Assembly (NCBI RefSeq): GCF_003339685.1
Contig: NZ_QPKI01000003.1
Location: 122,301 to 186,300, forward strand
DNA: 64,000 bases
Direction of reading: 5' to 3'
From: Halomonas sp. DQ26W
Lineage (GTDB): Bacteria; Pseudomonadota; Gammaproteobacteria; Pseudomonadales; Halomonadaceae
Each line of letters opens with the position of its first letter. The stretch's first letter is position 1. Below the pieces are notes generated by a model, which saw only the letters and a program-made list of their open reading frames with translations, did no database searches and was not told the DNA's origin. Both the position numbers and the translations under genes were made by a program. This document shows positions 31,842-42,858 of this stretch, piece after piece.

Positions 31842-33182
31842 TCAGCCTCCGGCGATGGTCATCTCATCGATCAGCCAGCTGCCGGAATGGATGCTGCCAC
31901 GGGTGTCGATATCGCTGCCGACGGCGGCCAGCCCCTTGAACATCGCTTCCATATTCGAAGCGATGGTGAACTCCTCCACCGGGTGCTGGATTTCCCCGTT
32001 CTCCACCCAGAAGCCGGCAGCGCCCCGGGAATAATCGCCGGTGACGCCGTTGACCCCCTGCCCCATCAGCTCGGTGACGAGCACCCCGCGGCCCATGCGC
32101 GCCAGCAGTTCGTCACGGGTTGCCAGCGGAGCGTCGATACGCAGGTTCCGCGCACCGCCGGCATTGCCGGTGGTTTGCATGCCGAGACGCCGGGCGCTGT
32201 AGGCGGACAGCATGTAGCTGACCAGTTGCCCATTCTCGATGAAGACGTTGTCACGGGTCTGGACACCATCATTGTCGAAGGGGGAGCTGGCCATGCCGCC
32301 CCTCTCCATGGGCCGCTCATAGAGGGAGAACCAGGCCGGGAAGAGCCCGTCGCCCAGGCGGTCGCAGAGAAAGGAGGCCTGCCGATACAGGGAGCCGCCG
32401 GCGATCGCACTCATGAGGTGGCCAATCAGGCCGCTGGCAACGGTGGCATCGAACAGCACCGGCAGGCGCCCGGTATCGGGCCGCCGCGAGCCCATGCGGC
32501 GCAGTGTCTTCTCTGCCGCCGACCGGCCGACCACGTCGGGTGCCAGCAGGTCCTGCGGATTGCGGGCACTGGTATAGTCGTAGTCGCGCTGCATGCCCCC
32601 CTCGTCCTCGGCGATCAGCATGCAGGAGAGCGAGTGGCGGCTGCCGCACTGGCTGCCGAGGAAGCCGTGGCTGTTGGCATAGACCCGCACGCCTTCACCG
32701 CTGGAGAGCGAGGCCCCTTCGGACTGGCGTATCCCCGGCTGGCTCCTGCCGGCAGCCTCGCAGGCCAGGGCCAGGTCGATGGCCTGCTCGGTGGTCAGCG
32801 CCCAGGGGTGGTGCACGTCCAGATCGGGGAGCTCCGTCGCCATCAGCGCGGCATCCGCCAGCCCCGCCGCGGGATCCTCGCCGGTGTAACGGGCGATGGC
32901 CATGGCCTTTTCCACGACCGCGCGTATCGACTCATCGCTGGCATCCGTCGAGGAGGCACTACCCTTGCGCCCCCCCTGATAAACGGTCACCGCGATGCCC
33001 TGGTCGCGGGACAACTCGACGGTTTCCACTTCGCCCTCACGCACGCTGATGCCGATTCCCTGGTCGACGCTAGCACCCACTTCGCAGGCGTCGGCGCCCA
33101 GGCGGCGTGCCAGCGCCAGTGCCTGCTCGGCACGGGACGTCAGCAGCGGCTGTTGAGCGGCGGCATCGAAAGCCTGTGTCAT
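31842..33182 (-). CDS. pmbA: Metalloprotease-related protein PmbA (TldE)
   Basis: Non-catalytic partner of TldD in the TldD/TldE protease, which trims peptides such as microcin B17 precursor and degrades CcdA. The 446-residue product has the U62 family architecture, ending with EFTIASNMEAMFKGLAAVGSD and SGSWLIDEMTIAG. It lacks the HExxxH motif that is present in TldD. The start at 33182 follows GGGAGAG. TldD itself is encoded only 820 bp away, so both subunits are neighbours. Confidence 0.95.
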   Translation of the reverse strand: MTQAFDAAAQQPLLTSRAEQALALARRLGADACEVGASVDQGIGISVREGEVETVELSRDQGIAVTVYQGGRKGSASSTDASDESIRAVVEKAMAIARYTGEDPAAGLADAALMATELPDLDVHHPWALTTEQAIDLALACEAAGRSQPGIRQSEGASLSSGEGVRVYANSHGFLGSQCGSRHSLSCMLIAEDEGGMQRDYDYTSARNPQDLLAPDVVGRSAAEKTLRRMGSRRPDTGRLPVLFDATVASGLIGHLMSAIAGGSLYRQASFLCDRLGDGLFPAWFSLYERPMERGGMASSPFDNDGVQTRDNVFIENGQLVSYMLSAYSARRLGMQTTGNAGGARNLRIDAPLATRDELLARMGRGVLVTELMGQGVNGVTGDYSRGAAGFWVENGEIQHPVEEFTIASNMEAMFKGLAAVGSDIDTRGSIHSGSWLIDEMTIAGG

Positions 33183-33252
33183 CTGTCTCTCCCTCATTCA
33201 CCGGCCCGGCCGGCATTCGAACGTATCGGTATCCCGCCATGCGCTGGCGGGC

Positions 33253-33261
33253 TGGTATACT
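33253..33261 (+). promoter_or_regulatory. Extended -10 promoter of darP
   Basis: TGGTATACT, an extended -10 (TGn plus TATACT), lies about 70 bp before the darP ATG in the 150-bp divergent gap with pmbA. No good -35 is visible, consistent with an extended -10 promoter. Confidence 0.5.
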
Positions 33262-33332
33262 GTGTCGCATTGATCTCATGAGTGCGATCAAGCTCACGAT
33301 ACTGTTGACCCATCACACTAGTTGGTAACGGC

Positions 33333-33839
33333 ATGTCCCAGGAAGACTCTTCGCAGGCAGACGAGCGGCCCAGCAAATCCCAGCTCAAGCGCGAGATGCA
33401 CAAGCTGCAGGCGCTGGGCGAACAGATCATCGCCATGACCCCCGCCGAACGGTCACGGTTCCCGCTGTCCGATGACCTGCTGGCGGCGGTGGAAGAGACC
33501 TCACGTATCCGCTCCCACGAAGGGCGTCGCCGTCACATGCAGTACATCGGCAAGCTCATGCGCGGCGAGGACCTCGCCGCCATCCAGGCGGAATTCGATA
33601 CCATCGAGCAGGAGTCCCGCCATCGCGACCTGGCCTTCCATCGCCTGGAAAAATGGCGTGACCGCCTCATCGAGGAGGGCGACGACGCCGTCGAGACCTT
33701 CATCGCCGACTATCCCGATGTCGACCGCCAGTCCCTGCGCCAGTTGATCCGTAATGCTCGTCGCGAGCGTGAGCAGGACAAGCCGCCCACCAGCTCGCGG
33801 CGCCTGTTCCGCCTGATCCGCGATACGGCGGGGCTGTAG
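33333..33839 (+). CDS. darP: Ribosome biogenesis factor DarP (YjgA, DUF615)
   Basis: Binds late 50S precursors and assists assembly of the peptidyl-transferase region. The protein is short (168 residues), very basic and acidic in alternation, and all helical. It begins with the diagnostic PSKSQLKREMHKLQALGEQI segment, followed by IRSHEGRRRHMQYIGKLMR. Divergent from pmbA, the same pairing as in E. coli. Confidence 0.95.
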   Translation: MSQEDSSQADERPSKSQLKREMHKLQALGEQIIAMTPAERSRFPLSDDLLAAVEETSRIRSHEGRRRHMQYIGKLMRGEDLAAIQAEFDTIEQESRHRDLAFHRLEKWRDRLIEEGDDAVETFIADYPDVDRQSLRQLIRNARREREQDKPPTSSRRLFRLIRDTAGL

Positions 33840-33859
33840 CAGCTCCGGCAACACCGCCG

Positions 33860-33966
33860 GGAGGCCTGCGGCCTCCAGTCGCGACGGGAACCGGCGCTCC
33901 TACAGCGAAGACTCATAGACAAGTCTCTATTGGAGCGCTCGGCCTGGCACAGCCGGCCTTCTACAT
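33860..33966. repeat. REP/BIME-like intergenic palindrome cluster
   Basis: The 162-bp gap between darP and tldD holds a palindrome GGAGGCC-TGC-GGCCTCC (33860-33876). Two REP-like units follow on the minus strand, beginning TGTAGGAGCGCCGG (from about 33906) and TGTAGAAGGCCGG (from about 33966), with opposed GCGCTCC / GGAGCGC arms at 33894-33900 and 33932-33938. The form resembles extragenic palindromes common in Pseudomonas-like genomes. It may also terminate both convergent genes. Confidence 0.55.
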
Positions 33967-34001
33967 TGCACCTCAAACAGCCTCAGACAAGCCGCCTATC
34001 T

Positions 34002-35456
34002 TCAGGAGGCAGTCCCGCCGATAGTGAGTTCATCCAGCTTGAGCGTCGGCTGGCCCACGCCCACCGGCACCCCCTGCCCGTCCTTGCCACAGACGCCGAT
34101 CCCGGTATCCAGCTCCAGGTCGTGACCGATCATCGAGACCCGCCCCATGGCCTCTGGGCCATTGCCGATCAGCGTCGCGCCCTTGACCGGCGCGGTGATG
34201 CGGCCGTCCTCGATCAGGTAGGCTTCGCTTGCCGAGAAGACGAACTTGCCCGAGGTGATATCCACCTGCCCGCCACCGAAGCTGACGGCATAGATGCCGC
34301 GCCTGACACTCTTGATGATATCGGCCGGCTCGTCCTGACCGGCCAGCATGTAAGTGTTGGTCATCCGCGGCATCGGCATATGGGCGAAGGATTCGCGACG
34401 GGCGTTGCCGGTGGGCGCCATCCCCATCAGCCTGGCGTTGAGCTTGTCCTGCATGTAGCCGGTGAGAATGCCGTCCTCGATGAGCGGCGTATACTGCCCC
34501 GGCGTGCCCTCGTCATCCACGCTCATGGAGCCTCGCCGATCGGCCAGGGTGGCATCGTCGACCACCGTCACACCGGGGGACGCGACGCGCTCGCCCATGC
34601 GCCCGGCAAAGGCCGAGCTTCCCTTGCGATTGAAGTCGCCCTCCAGGCCATGCCCCACCGCCTCATGCAGCAGGATGCCCGGCCAGCCTGGCCCCAGCAC
34701 CACCGGCAATTGTCCCGCCGGCGCATCCACCGCATCGAGGTTGACCAGTGCCTGACGCACGGCTTCCCGGGCATAGCGCTCAGCCACGTTTTCATCACGC
34801 AGCCGGGCCATGGCATAGCGCCCGCCGCCGCCCGCGCTGCCGCGTTCGCGACGTCCATTCTTGACCGCTATCACGCTGACGTTGAAGCGCACCAGCGGAC
34901 GGATATCTGCCGCCAGTGTGCCGTCGCTGGCACGCACCAGCACGACTTCGTGGACGCCGGAGAGCGACGCACTGACCTGGGAAACCGAGGGGTCGGCGGC
35001 ACGAGCCGCGCGGTCGGCTTCCTTGAGCAGGGCGATCTTCTCCTCGGCCGAAAGACCGGAGAGGGGATCGATGGCGTCGTAGCGTACGCTGGCCTGGCTG
35101 ATCACCCGGGGCGCCGCCGACAGCGCAGCGCCGCTACGCACGATGCCAGACGCCGTACGCCCCGTCTCAGCCAGGGCATCGGCCGTGATCTGGTTGGAGT
35201 AGGCGAAGCCGGTCTTCTCACCGGCCATGGCGCGCACGCCTACGCCGCCATCGATGTTGTAGCCGGCCTCTTTCACCTCACCATCCTCCAGCACCCAGCT
35301 CTCGTGCCAACTGCGCTGGAAATAGAGGTCGGCGTAGTCGACACCGGGGGTGAGCACGTGCCTCAGGCCGGCATCGAGCGACTCGAGGCCGAGGCCGCCG
35401 GGACGCAGCAGGATATCGACGGCGGTATCGAGCATGGCTTGCGATCGTGTCGTCAT
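34002..35456 (-). CDS. tldD: Metalloprotease TldD
   Basis: Catalytic subunit of the TldD/TldE peptidase. The zinc motif is H264-E-A-V-G-H269 in [18 protein letters not shown]. The 484-residue length and the C-terminal [31 protein letters not shown] match the family (481 in E. coli). Its start overlaps the yhdP stop by four bases (ATGA), placing it at the end of the mre-maf-rng-yhdP-tldD series. Confidence 0.96.
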   Translation of the reverse strand: MTTRSQAMLDTAVDILLRPGGLGLESLDAGLRHVLTPGVDYADLYFQRSWHESWVLEDGEVKEAGYNIDGGVGVRAMAGEKTGFAYSNQITADALAETGRTASGIVRSGAALSAAPRVISQASVRYDAIDPLSGLSAEEKIALLKEADRAARAADPSVSQVSASLSGVHEVVLVRASDGTLAADIRPLVRFNVSVIAVKNGRRERGSAGGGGRYAMARLRDENVAERYAREAVRQALVNLDAVDAPAGQLPVVLGPGWPGILLHEAVGHGLEGDFNRKGSSAFAGRMGERVASPGVTVVDDATLADRRGSMSVDDEGTPGQYTPLIEDGILTGYMQDKLNARLMGMAPTGNARRESFAHMPMPRMTNTYMLAGQDEPADIIKSVRRGIYAVSFGGGQVDITSGKFVFSASEAYLIEDGRITAPVKGATLIGNGPEAMGRVSMIGHDLELDTGIGVCGKDGQGVPVGVGQPTLKLDELTIGGTAS

Positions 35457-38400
35457 TCGGCGGTTTCCAGTGTGATCTGCGGCGAGGTCCAGGGACCGCG
35501 CACGCGATAGTGAATTCGAGTGACCCGGTCGATAGCGCGACCGAAGAGGCGATCGGCGATGAACAGGGCGCCGCCCACCACCGGGGCCCCGGCGATGACC
35601 GCGGCCAGGGGCAGACTGCTGCTGACAGGGACTGTGACGCCCAGCCGCTGGTCGAGTTCCCGCCTGGCCAGGTCCACGGTGCCATCGAGCGTAAAGGTCG
35701 TTGCCGGCCCGCTGATATTCACGGGCCCCTGGGTCTCCAGCACGCCCTCATACAGGGTAGCGGCTCCTACCACATGATCGAAAGCCGTACCCTGCCCGGT
35801 CACGTCGGAAAAGTCCATTCGCAGTCGGCGTACCAGGTTGTCCAGATTGAGCAGGCCGATCAGCCTTGCCGTCGGCGACTCCAGGTTGACGAAGCGCCCG
35901 TTGCGCAGCTCCACGTCGATATTGCCACGCGAGCGGACCAGGGCAAACTGCCATGGGGCTCCGGGCCAGGCGAGCTGACTCCTGACCCGGGTTTCACCAC
36001 TGCGAATGGCCACCGGCTGACCAAACTTCTCCAACGCCGAGCCCAGATCCCGGCCATCCAGGGAGAGCCGGGAACGGGTCAAGCTGTCGCCAGGACCGGC
36101 AGACTCCCAGATCACCTCTCCATGGGCCGATACCTGCCCCAGGGTCAGACCCAACGGCGACACGGTCAGGCGGCCCGGCCCGCTCTGCCAGCGAGCTGTC
36201 AAGGGCCCCATCTGACGGCCCTGGTACTGGATATCGGCAATTCGCAGGCGTCCATCCGGAAGTTGTGCGACCCAGCCAGGCAGCGGTGCGGGCTCGGTTG
36301 TAATGTCGATTTCGTCCAGCAATCCGCCTACCCCTTCTCGCTGAGCCGGAATCAAGCCATCCAGAGTCAAGCGCTGCAGTGCAATGTCGAGGGGGTCGCG
36401 CAATGTCGGACGGTAGTCTAGATGGCCGGTCAACAGGCTGGAATCCATGTTCACTCGCCACCCCCCGCCAGCCTGAGGCTGGGCCGTCGCCGTCGCCACC
36501 CCCAGGCAGCCATCGGCGCCTACCAGACAGGTCGTCTCCAGCCTCACTCGCCGCAGTGGAAGCGTGACCGTATCCGGGCTCCCCGTATCCGTCAGTGATG
36601 CCAGGACACCACCCCACTCCCGAAAATCGAGGCGGGACGGATAGAGATCCACATCCCAGCCCTCGCCATCGGGCCAGGCAGGGGCACTGGGCCATCGACC
36701 CAGCCAAGCCTGCCCCTGGCCGCTGCCGGGCCCTGGTGTGTCCCGCCAACGGATCCTTAGCTCGCCTCCCAGTTCGGCTTCAACACTGCGCCTGTCAAGG
36801 TCGGCGTCGACAAACAGAGAGCGCGCTTCTCCGGCCGCCTTACCCAGCGGAGCTGGCAGATCGATGGACAAGCCCCGCAGGCCGCTTTCCAGCCTCAGCG
36901 TGTTGCGCGCATTCATGCGCAACCTCCCCTGCCAGGGCAGTTGACCGGACAGCATCAGCCCAAGGTCGGGCATGTCGACCAGCTTGAGCAGGCGTGACAC
37001 CTCGATGGCCCCTTCGAGATCGACTCGGCCAGCCTGAGTGTCGATATCGGCCGTGACGGGGCCACCCAGCAGGCGCGCCTTCAGCTGCCCCTCGAGTCCA
37101 CCCTCCTCCTCGCCTTGCTGACGCCAGGCCAGCGGGCCGGTCACGTCGCGCAACGTAACACCGAAGCCCTGATGCGTCAGCTGTTCCAGCGCCACGTTCG
37201 TATCCAGATCCAGCGCCATGCTTTCGGGCTCGCCGAGAATCAGGCTCAGGTCCAACTCACCGGTGGCACCCCCGACGCCTCGCCATGGGTCGACCAATTC
37301 CATGCCCCCCACCGGCATGGCCCCGAGATATCGGCGCAGTGCATCGGCATCGGCCATAAGCTCGCCACTCACCTGCAGGCGCTCGTCGGCCAGGGTAACG
37401 CGGCCGCGGTGGCCTTCGACACCAAGGCTTTGGGCGTAATGAACATCGGCGTCCAGGGTACCGATGCCCAGTTGCAAGCGGCCTTCGACTTGTTCGAGGG
37501 CCGGCCAGTCGGGAGCGAAGGATAGCCGGCCACGTTGGATATCCAGGTCCAGCGCCATGCTCGGGGGCACAGGATCCCCACCCCAGAACAGAGGCAGATG
37601 AAGCTTGAGCGAGCCCCTGGGCACGTGACCCGCGACCCCGGCGGCCAGCCACTCCTTGAGTTCGTCGCCGAGCACGCCGACCGGCAACCACGCCATGAGA
37701 GGACGCTCGAGGACATCGACGTTACGAAAACTCAGGTCCAGCCCCAGGCCACCGCGCAGCTCGCCGCCGACCACCAGCCCGAAGCCGCCCTCCACCTCGG
37801 CACCCTGCCAGCCCGCCCTCAGGTGGCGCCCGCTGACGAAGCTGCGTGGCCCGTCATAGGACCAGTTGATCACCCCGCTGGCGTGGGATAGCGCCAAGGG
37901 CTCGGCAAATACCTGCGGCAGCTCGAAAACCGTGCCTTCGACGCCGACGAATTCTACGCGGCCCGAGAGGTCGCGGGCCTCGACCCAGGCGTCCAGGGGG
38001 CCACCGCCCGGCACGTCCTGCCAGGCCGAGACGGCAACCTGATGGACAGCGGCCTGGGCCACCCAACTGCCGTTCTCCCGCCCCACCCCCAGGCCCGCGA
38101 CCAGACCGCGAGGCTCGAGCGTCTCGATGACCCGGGTGAGCCCCTCGGGCAGCAGGACCCGCTCTCGCCATGCGGCAAGTGAAGCGAAGTCGAATTCGCT
38201 GGTGGTGAGCCACCAGTCGTGCGCGCCATGCCGCAGGTACCAGTAGCGCGGCAGCGCTGGTCCCGGCGCTGCCGCCAGCGCCTCCGGCTCGGCCCAGTCG
38301 GCGTTCTCGGCATCGCCCTCCAGCCAGGCTTCCCAGCCATCTTCGCTGCGCAGCCATTGGCCGCGGGCCTTGAAGGGCTCCATCAGGACGAGATCGTCAC

Positions 38401-39280
38401 CACGCCGGAGGGCCAATCGCGACACATCGATATCCAGCCGGGCATCGGCCAGTGAGCCTCGGTGCCAGCGGCCCCATAGCCGAGCATTGCCCTGGGCATC
38501 TTCTAGCCTCAAGGGGTCATCGAAGGAAAGCAGCTCGACCAGGCCGATCAGCGTATCAAGTTTCATGTCGGCCTGAAGGGCGGCGCTGAAGTCGCGTAGC
38601 CCACCGGGGCCGGGAAACACGTCCAGGGCGGCCAGCAGGGCAGGTTCCTCCTGGCCTTCGAGATGCACCTCTCCTTCGAGATGAGCATGGCGCTCGTCGC
38701 CGGTGAGCAGAAGCCGTGGGGCGTGCATCTCCACCCGATCCTGCTGGCCATGCAGCACCAAGCGAACATCCTCGGCCCAGGCACGTTGACGCAGCAGTAC
38801 TCCTACCCAAAAGTCCAGGGCCTCCAGGTCAAAGTCGCCCTTGGGCATGAATTCAGGGGGAATGTCAGCGGGGTCAGGCCAGTGCCAGCCGCCCTGCGCA
38901 TCCTGGTAGAGGTGCAGCGTCAGCCCCCTCAGCCGAGCATCCTCCACCACCGGAAAGCCGTTACTGAGAGTAGCGGAAGTATTCAGGCGCAGACTGGCAT
39001 GCTCGACTTCCAATAGCGGCAAGCCGTCAGCGCCGCGCTGACTGCGGGCAGATAACCCGCTGCCCTCCAGCAGGAGGTCGAGCCCGGCCAGGCGGGACTC
39101 CATGCGGGCCAGCTCGACTACCGCTCCCGAACGGGCCTCCAGCAAGCGCTCGACCCGCGGCGCAAGCTCGTCAACCTGGGTCAGGGCAAGGCGCAGCACC
39201 AGCACTACCAGAGCCAGCAGCCCCAGCACGATGGCCATCAGCGTCAGGGCCCAGCGGCCCACCAGACGTATCGGATGCAT
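35453..39280 (-). CDS. yhdP: YhdP, AsmA-like envelope phospholipid-transport protein
   Basis: Very large bitopic inner-membrane protein of the AsmA-like superfamily. In E. coli, YhdP, TamB and YdbH are proposed bridges for phospholipid flow to the outer membrane. The 1275 residues have one membrane helix (about 9-31), then a long beta-rich periplasmic region (DUF3971) and the C-terminal AsmA-like segment with [25 protein letters not shown]. Length is close to E. coli (1266). It lies between rng and tldD, as in E. coli. Confidence 0.95.
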   Translation of the reverse strand: MHPIRLVGRWALTLMAIVLGLLALVVLVLRLALTQVDELAPRVERLLEARSGAVVELARMESRLAGLDLLLEGSGLSARSQRGADGLPLLEVEHASLRLNTSATLSNGFPVVEDARLRGLTLHLYQDAQGGWHWPDPADIPPEFMPKGDFDLEALDFWVGVLLRQRAWAEDVRLVLHGQQDRVEMHAPRLLLTGDERHAHLEGEVHLEGQEEPALLAALDVFPGPGGLRDFSAALQADMKLDTLIGLVELLSFDDPLRLEDAQGNARLWGRWHRGSLADARLDIDVSRLALRRGDDLVLMEPFKARGQWLRSEDGWEAWLEGDAENADWAEPEALAAAPGPALPRYWYLRHGAHDWWLTTSEFDFASLAAWRERVLLPEGLTRVIETLEPRGLVAGLGVGRENGSWVAQAAVHQVAVSAWQDVPGGGPLDAWVEARDLSGRVEFVGVEGTVFELPQVFAEPLALSHASGVINWSYDGPRSFVSGRHLRAGWQGAEVEGGFGLVVGGELRGGLGLDLSFRNVDVLERPLMAWLPVGVLGDELKEWLAAGVAGHVPRGSLKLHLPLFWGGDPVPPSMALDLDIQRGRLSFAPDWPALEQVEGRLQLGIGTLDADVHYAQSLGVEGHRGRVTLADERLQVSGELMADADALRRYLGAMPVGGMELVDPWRGVGGATGELDLSLILGEPESMALDLDTNVALEQLTHQGFGVTLRDVTGPLAWRQQGEEEGGLEGQLKARLLGGPVTADIDTQAGRVDLEGAIEVSRLLKLVDMPDLGLMLSGQLPWQGRLRMNARNTLRLESGLRGLSIDLPAPLGKAAGEARSLFVDADLDRRSVEAELGGELRIRWRDTPGPGSGQGQAWLGRWPSAPAWPDGEGWDVDLYPSRLDFREWGGVLASLTDTGSPDTVTLPLRRVRLETTCLVGADGCLGVATATAQPQAGGGWRVNMDSSLLTGHLDYRPTLRDPLDIALQRLTLDGLIPAQREGVGGLLDEIDITTEPAPLPGWVAQLPDGRLRIADIQYQGRQMGPLTARWQSGPGRLTVSPLGLTLGQVSAHGEVIWESAGPGDSLTRSRLSLDGRDLGSALEKFGQPVAIRSGETRVRSQLAWPGAPWQFALVRSRGNIDVELRNGRFVNLESPTARLIGLLNLDNLVRRLRMDFSDVTGQGTAFDHVVGAATLYEGVLETQGPVNISGPATTFTLDGTVDLARRELDQRLGVTVPVSSSLPLAAVIAGAPVVGGALFIADRLFGRAIDRVTRIHYRVRGPWTSPQITLETAE

Positions 39281-39287
39281 CGCAGCG

Positions 39288-40751
39288 TCACATCAGCACG
39301 ATGTCGTACTGCTCCTGGGAGTAGTGGTTCTCCACCTGAAAGCGGATGGTCTTGCCAATGAAGGTTTCCAGATCGGCCACCGCCGCGGACTCCTCATCGA
39401 GCAGGCGATCCACCACCGACTGTGAGGCCAGCACCATGTAGGTCTCCGCGCTGTAGGCGCGCTCCTCGCGCAATATCTCGCGGAAGATCTCGTAGCAGAC
39501 CGTCTCTGCAGTTTTCAGCGTGCCGCGCCCTCCACAGGTTGGACAGGCTTCACACAACGTTTGCTCCAGGCTTTCCCGGGTACGCTTGCGCGTCAACTGA
39601 ACCAGACCCAGCTCGGTCACACCAGTGCACTTGGTCTTGGCATGATCACGTTCCAGTGCCTTGTCCAGCACCCGCAACACCTGCCGCTGGTGCTCGGTTT
39701 CCTCCATATCAATGAAGTCGATGATGATGATACCGCCCAGGTTACGCAGCCGCAGTTGACGGGCGATGGCGTTGGCCGCCTCGAGATTGGTCTTGAAGAT
39801 GGTTTCTTCGAGATTGCGATGCCCCACATAGCCACCGGTATTGACATCGATGGTCGTCATCGCCTCGGTGGGATCGATCACCAGGTAGCCGCCGGATTTC
39901 AACTGGACCTTCCTCCCCAGGGCCTTGAGAATCTCATCCTCGACGCTGTATAGGTCGAAGATGGGGCGCTCGCCGGGGTAGTACTCGATACGGGCCGAGG
40001 AGTCAGGCATGAACTCCTCGGCGAATTCGATCAGCTTGACGTAGTTCTCCCGCGAATCGATACGCACTTTCTCGATGTCGTCTCGCATCAGATCACGAAG
40101 GGTGCGGATGAACAGAGGGAGGTCATCGTAGATGACGCTGGGACAGGGTGCGGAACCCCTGCGCTCACTGACCTTGCGCCACAGTCGCAGCAGAAAATGC
40201 ATGTCGGCGAAGAGCTCTTCCTGGCCCACGTTCTCGGCTGCGGTGCGAACGATGAAGCCGCCAGTGATCTCGATATCCTGCTCGAGCTGGCAGCGTTCGA
40301 GCAGTTCACGCAAGCGCTCGCGCTCGCGCTCGTCCTCGATGCGCTGGGAGACCCCGTGATGCGGGGAGTCCGGCATATAGACCAGATAGCGTGACGGCAC
40401 CGACAGGTGAGTCGTCAGGCGGGCTCCCTTGGAGGCGATGGGATCCTTGGTAACCTGAACGACCAGGGACTGCCCTTCGCTGAGCAGTTGCCCGATGGCG
40501 ATCTGCTCCTCGGAAGAGGAGCCCGGCGGCATCACCTCATGAACATGGATGAAGGCAGCCCGGTCCAGCCCGATGTCGACGAACGCCGCCTGCATCCCAG
40601 GCAGCACCCTCACAACGCGCCCCTTGTAAATGTTGCCGACGATGCCTCGCCGGCGCGTACGCTCGATGAGCGCCTCCTGCAGCACGCCGTTTTCCACCAC
40701 GGCTACCCGGGTTTCCATCGGCGTCAGGTTGATCAGTACTTCGCCGCTCAT
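39288..40751 (-). CDS. rng: Ribonuclease G
   Basis: Endoribonuclease that matures the 16S rRNA 5' end and degrades some mRNAs. An S1 domain is at the N-terminus (NIYKGRVVRVLPGMQAAFVDIG). The catalytic aspartates lie in PTEAMTTIDVNTG and IIIIDFIDM. The Zn-link cysteines are in CEACPTCGGRG near residue 405. It lacks the long RNase E C-terminal scaffold; 487 residues match RNase G (489 in E. coli). Followed after 7 bp by yhdP. Confidence 0.97.
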   Translation of the reverse strand: MSGEVLINLTPMETRVAVVENGVLQEALIERTRRRGIVGNIYKGRVVRVLPGMQAAFVDIGLDRAAFIHVHEVMPPGSSSEEQIAIGQLLSEGQSLVVQVTKDPIASKGARLTTHLSVPSRYLVYMPDSPHHGVSQRIEDERERERLRELLERCQLEQDIEITGGFIVRTAAENVGQEELFADMHFLLRLWRKVSERRGSAPCPSVIYDDLPLFIRTLRDLMRDDIEKVRIDSRENYVKLIEFAEEFMPDSSARIEYYPGERPIFDLYSVEDEILKALGRKVQLKSGGYLVIDPTEAMTTIDVNTGGYVGHRNLEETIFKTNLEAANAIARQLRLRNLGGIIIIDFIDMEETEHQRQVLRVLDKALERDHAKTKCTGVTELGLVQLTRKRTRESLEQTLCEACPTCGGRGTLKTAETVCYEIFREILREERAYSAETYMVLASQSVVDRLLDEESAAVADLETFIGKTIRFQVENHYSQEQYDIVLM

Positions 40752-40813
40752 GCGGAAATCCTTGTCCAGTCAGTCTTCGGAGCATTATGACATAGTGCGG
40801 ACGGCAGACAGGG

Positions 40814-41413
40814 TTATCGGCAGGCACGATTCCACAGTGGCACGCCCTGACGCGACAGGAGCCTCGCGGTCTCGAACAGCGGCAACCCGACAACTGCCGA
40901 GTGGCTACCCTCGATGCGTTCGATAAAGATCGCTGCTAACCCCTGTATGGCATAGCCGCCCGCCTTGTCGAGAGGCTCACCGGTGACCCAGTATGCGGCT
41001 ATCTCATGTTCGGCTATGGTGCGCATGACCACTCGCGTTGTGACGCAAACTTCCAGCATACCGGCCGGACCGGACACTGCCACTGCAGTCAGCACCTGGT
41101 GGGTGCGTCCCGATAACGCACGCAGCATGGCGGCTGCGTGCTGCTTGTCGCCGGGCTTGCCCAGGATCACTCCATCGCAGACCACCGCTGTGTCCGATCC
41201 CAGCACGGGCAGGGAGGAAAGTCCGGCACCGGCACTCGCCTTCTGACGAGCCAGCCGGGTCACGTAGGCGTCGGCGCGCTCGCCGCCGTTAGGGGTCTCA
41301 TCGATGTCGACCGGACAAACCTCGACCTCGACGCCGATAGATGCCAACAGCTCCCGACGACGTGGAGACGCCGAGGCAAGGCATAGGGCCGCAGTGTTGA
41401 ATAATTTACTCAT
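40814..41413 (-). CDS. maf: Maf nucleoside triphosphate pyrophosphatase (YhdE type, dTTP/UTP)
   Basis: House-cleaning nucleotide pyrophosphatase, hydrolysing dTTP/UTP or modified forms. The Maf loop reads [12 protein letters not shown] at residues 12-23; further conserved parts are [12 protein letters not shown] and [13 protein letters not shown]. Length 199 residues (197 in YhdE). It sits between mreD and rng, the standard yhdE place, which favours YhdE over YceF-type specificity. Confidence 0.93.
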   Translation of the reverse strand: MSKLFNTAALCLASASPRRRELLASIGVEVEVCPVDIDETPNGGERADAYVTRLARQKASAGAGLSSLPVLGSDTAVVCDGVILGKPGDKQHAAAMLRALSGRTHQVLTAVAVSGPAGMLEVCVTTRVVMRTIAEHEIAAYWVTGEPLDKAGGYAIQGLAAIFIERIEGSHSAVVGLPLFETARLLSRQGVPLWNRACR

Positions 41414-41428
41414 GAAGATAGGCTCCGA

Positions 41429-41920
41429 TCAGGCGTTGCCGGCAAGGCGGCGCTCCATAGCCTGGAACATGGTAGCCAGCCAGGGCCAGAGTATGGCACC
41501 GATCAGTGAAGGCAATAGAAAAGCGAGATGCATCGAAAAAGGACCGAACAGGGTCCGCAACCACTGCTCGATCAACTGCACCAGCCCCAACAGCACCAGG
41601 ATAAGCAGTGATTGCTGAAAGAGGGAGTAGGTGCGAAAGCGCGGATAGACCAGTGCTGCCAGAAAGGCCAGCAACGAGAGCGCCAGGGCATTCTGCCCCA
41701 GGGGAGCGCCCTCGATCAGGTCCAGCAAAACTCCCAGCACGAAACCATGGAAAACCCCAACCCGGTCGGGAGCCGACATGCACCAGTAGATGAGCATCAG
41801 CCCCAGCCAGTCGGGCCGCCATATCTGCCACCCTTCGGCCAGGGGCATCACCTGTAGACAGAGAGCCAGCAGCAGCGTCAGCCATACCCAGGGCAGTGCG
41901 GTGCGCGGAGAACTCGCCAT
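41429..41920 (-). CDS. mreD: Rod shape-determining protein MreD
   Basis: Integral membrane component of the elongasome with about five transmembrane helices in 163 residues. The family pattern includes WQIWRPDWLGLMLIYWCMSAPDRVGVFHGFVLGVLLDLIEGAPLGQNALALSLLAFL. Its start shares a base with the mreC stop, and maf follows after 15 bp. Confidence 0.95.
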   Translation of the reverse strand: MASSPRTALPWVWLTLLLALCLQVMPLAEGWQIWRPDWLGLMLIYWCMSAPDRVGVFHGFVLGVLLDLIEGAPLGQNALALSLLAFLAALVYPRFRTYSLFQQSLLILVLLGLVQLIEQWLRTLFGPFSMHLAFLLPSLIGAILWPWLATMFQAMERRLAGNA

Positions 41921-42858
41921 CAGTCTGCCCCCTCCCCGTGCACCGCATCGGTGCCGGGGGCTTGTTCGGTGGAAGTTTGTTCGCCAGGTAGACGGTCCGG
42001 GTCGATATCCCAGGACTCGTCGTCCGGCACCGCCATCGGTTCGGGCGGAAACAGCAGCAGAAAGTGGCGCGAGCGCTGCAGCAGGGCCACGGGAGCTGCG
42101 GTGACACGTGCAAATGGCTGGCCGGGGTCATGTACCACCTCGGTGATCCGTGCTACGGGGTAGCCAGCAGGGAAACGCCCGGCGAGCCCCGACGTGACTA
42201 GCAGATCACCCTTGCGAATGTCGGCGGTATCCGGCACGTGCAGGACGCGCAGCTCATCGTAATGGCCGCTACCCTGCAGGATGAAGCGCAGGTCATTGCG
42301 ATTGATCTGCACTGGCAACGCATGGCTGGCATCCGCCACCATCAGCACCCGGCTGGAGTAGGCGGAAACGGCCGTCACCTGCCCCACCAGGCCCGAGGCG
42401 TCCAGCACCGGCTGCCCCACATAAACGCCATTGCGCCGGCCACGGTCGATCACCATCTGGTGGTTGAAGGGGTCGGGATCTAGCGAAAGTAGTTCCGCAG
42501 TGATGTAGGGTGATTCCTTGCGCGCTGCAGCACCCAACAGCTCACGCAGGCGCACATTCTCGGCCGTCAAACTGGACATGTGCTGCACTCGATGAGAAAG
42601 GTGCAGGATCTGTTCCCGCAATCGCTGATTTTCTTCCACCAGGGCACGCTGATCGGAGAGTGCCAGGGAGCCCCAGGCCAAGACATCGCTGGGCACGGCG
42701 ACTAGCCACTGTATGGGGGCCACCACTGTCGAGAGCTGGGCGCGGACCTCCTCCATTCGCGTGAAGCGATGATCGGCGAACATCAGGACGGAGGCTGCCA
42801 GCACACACACGAACATGCGATAGCCTGGCACCGGTCCATGAGAAAACAGCGGCTTAAT
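41920..42858 (-). CDS. mreC: Rod shape-determining protein MreC, apparent ATT start codon
   Basis: Periplasmic scaffold of the elongasome that activates PBP2/RodA. A membrane helix is followed by a coiled coil (ALVEENQRLREQILHLS) and the beta domain with VIDRGRRNGVYVGQPVLDASGLVGQV. No ATG or GTG gives the conserved N-terminus: the frame upstream of the GTG at 42831 reads KPLFSHGPVPGYR, which matches the family opening (MKPIFSRGPS in E. coli). Its first codon would be ATT at 42858, with GGGGGA 8 bases upstream. If that start is wrong, the GTG at 42831 gives 303 residues. Acidic disordered C-terminus. Confidence 0.9.
   Translation of the reverse strand: MKPLFSHGPVPGYRMFVCVLAASVLMFADHRFTRMEEVRAQLSTVVAPIQWLVAVPSDVLAWGSLALSDQRALVEENQRLREQILHLSHRVQHMSSLTAENVRLRELLGAAARKESPYITAELLSLDPDPFNHQMVIDRGRRNGVYVGQPVLDASGLVGQVTAVSAYSSRVLMVADASHALPVQINRNDLRFILQGSGHYDELRVLHVPDTADIRKGDLLVTSGLAGRFPAGYPVARITEVVHDPGQPFARVTAAPVALLQRSRHFLLLFPPEPMAVPDDESWDIDPDRLPGEQTSTEQAPGTDAVHGEGAD

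Noticed and set aside
32504-33049. Plus-strand frame opposite pmbA
   Set aside because: Low-complexity Arg/Pro/Ser shadow with no start signal; pmbA on the other strand is clear.
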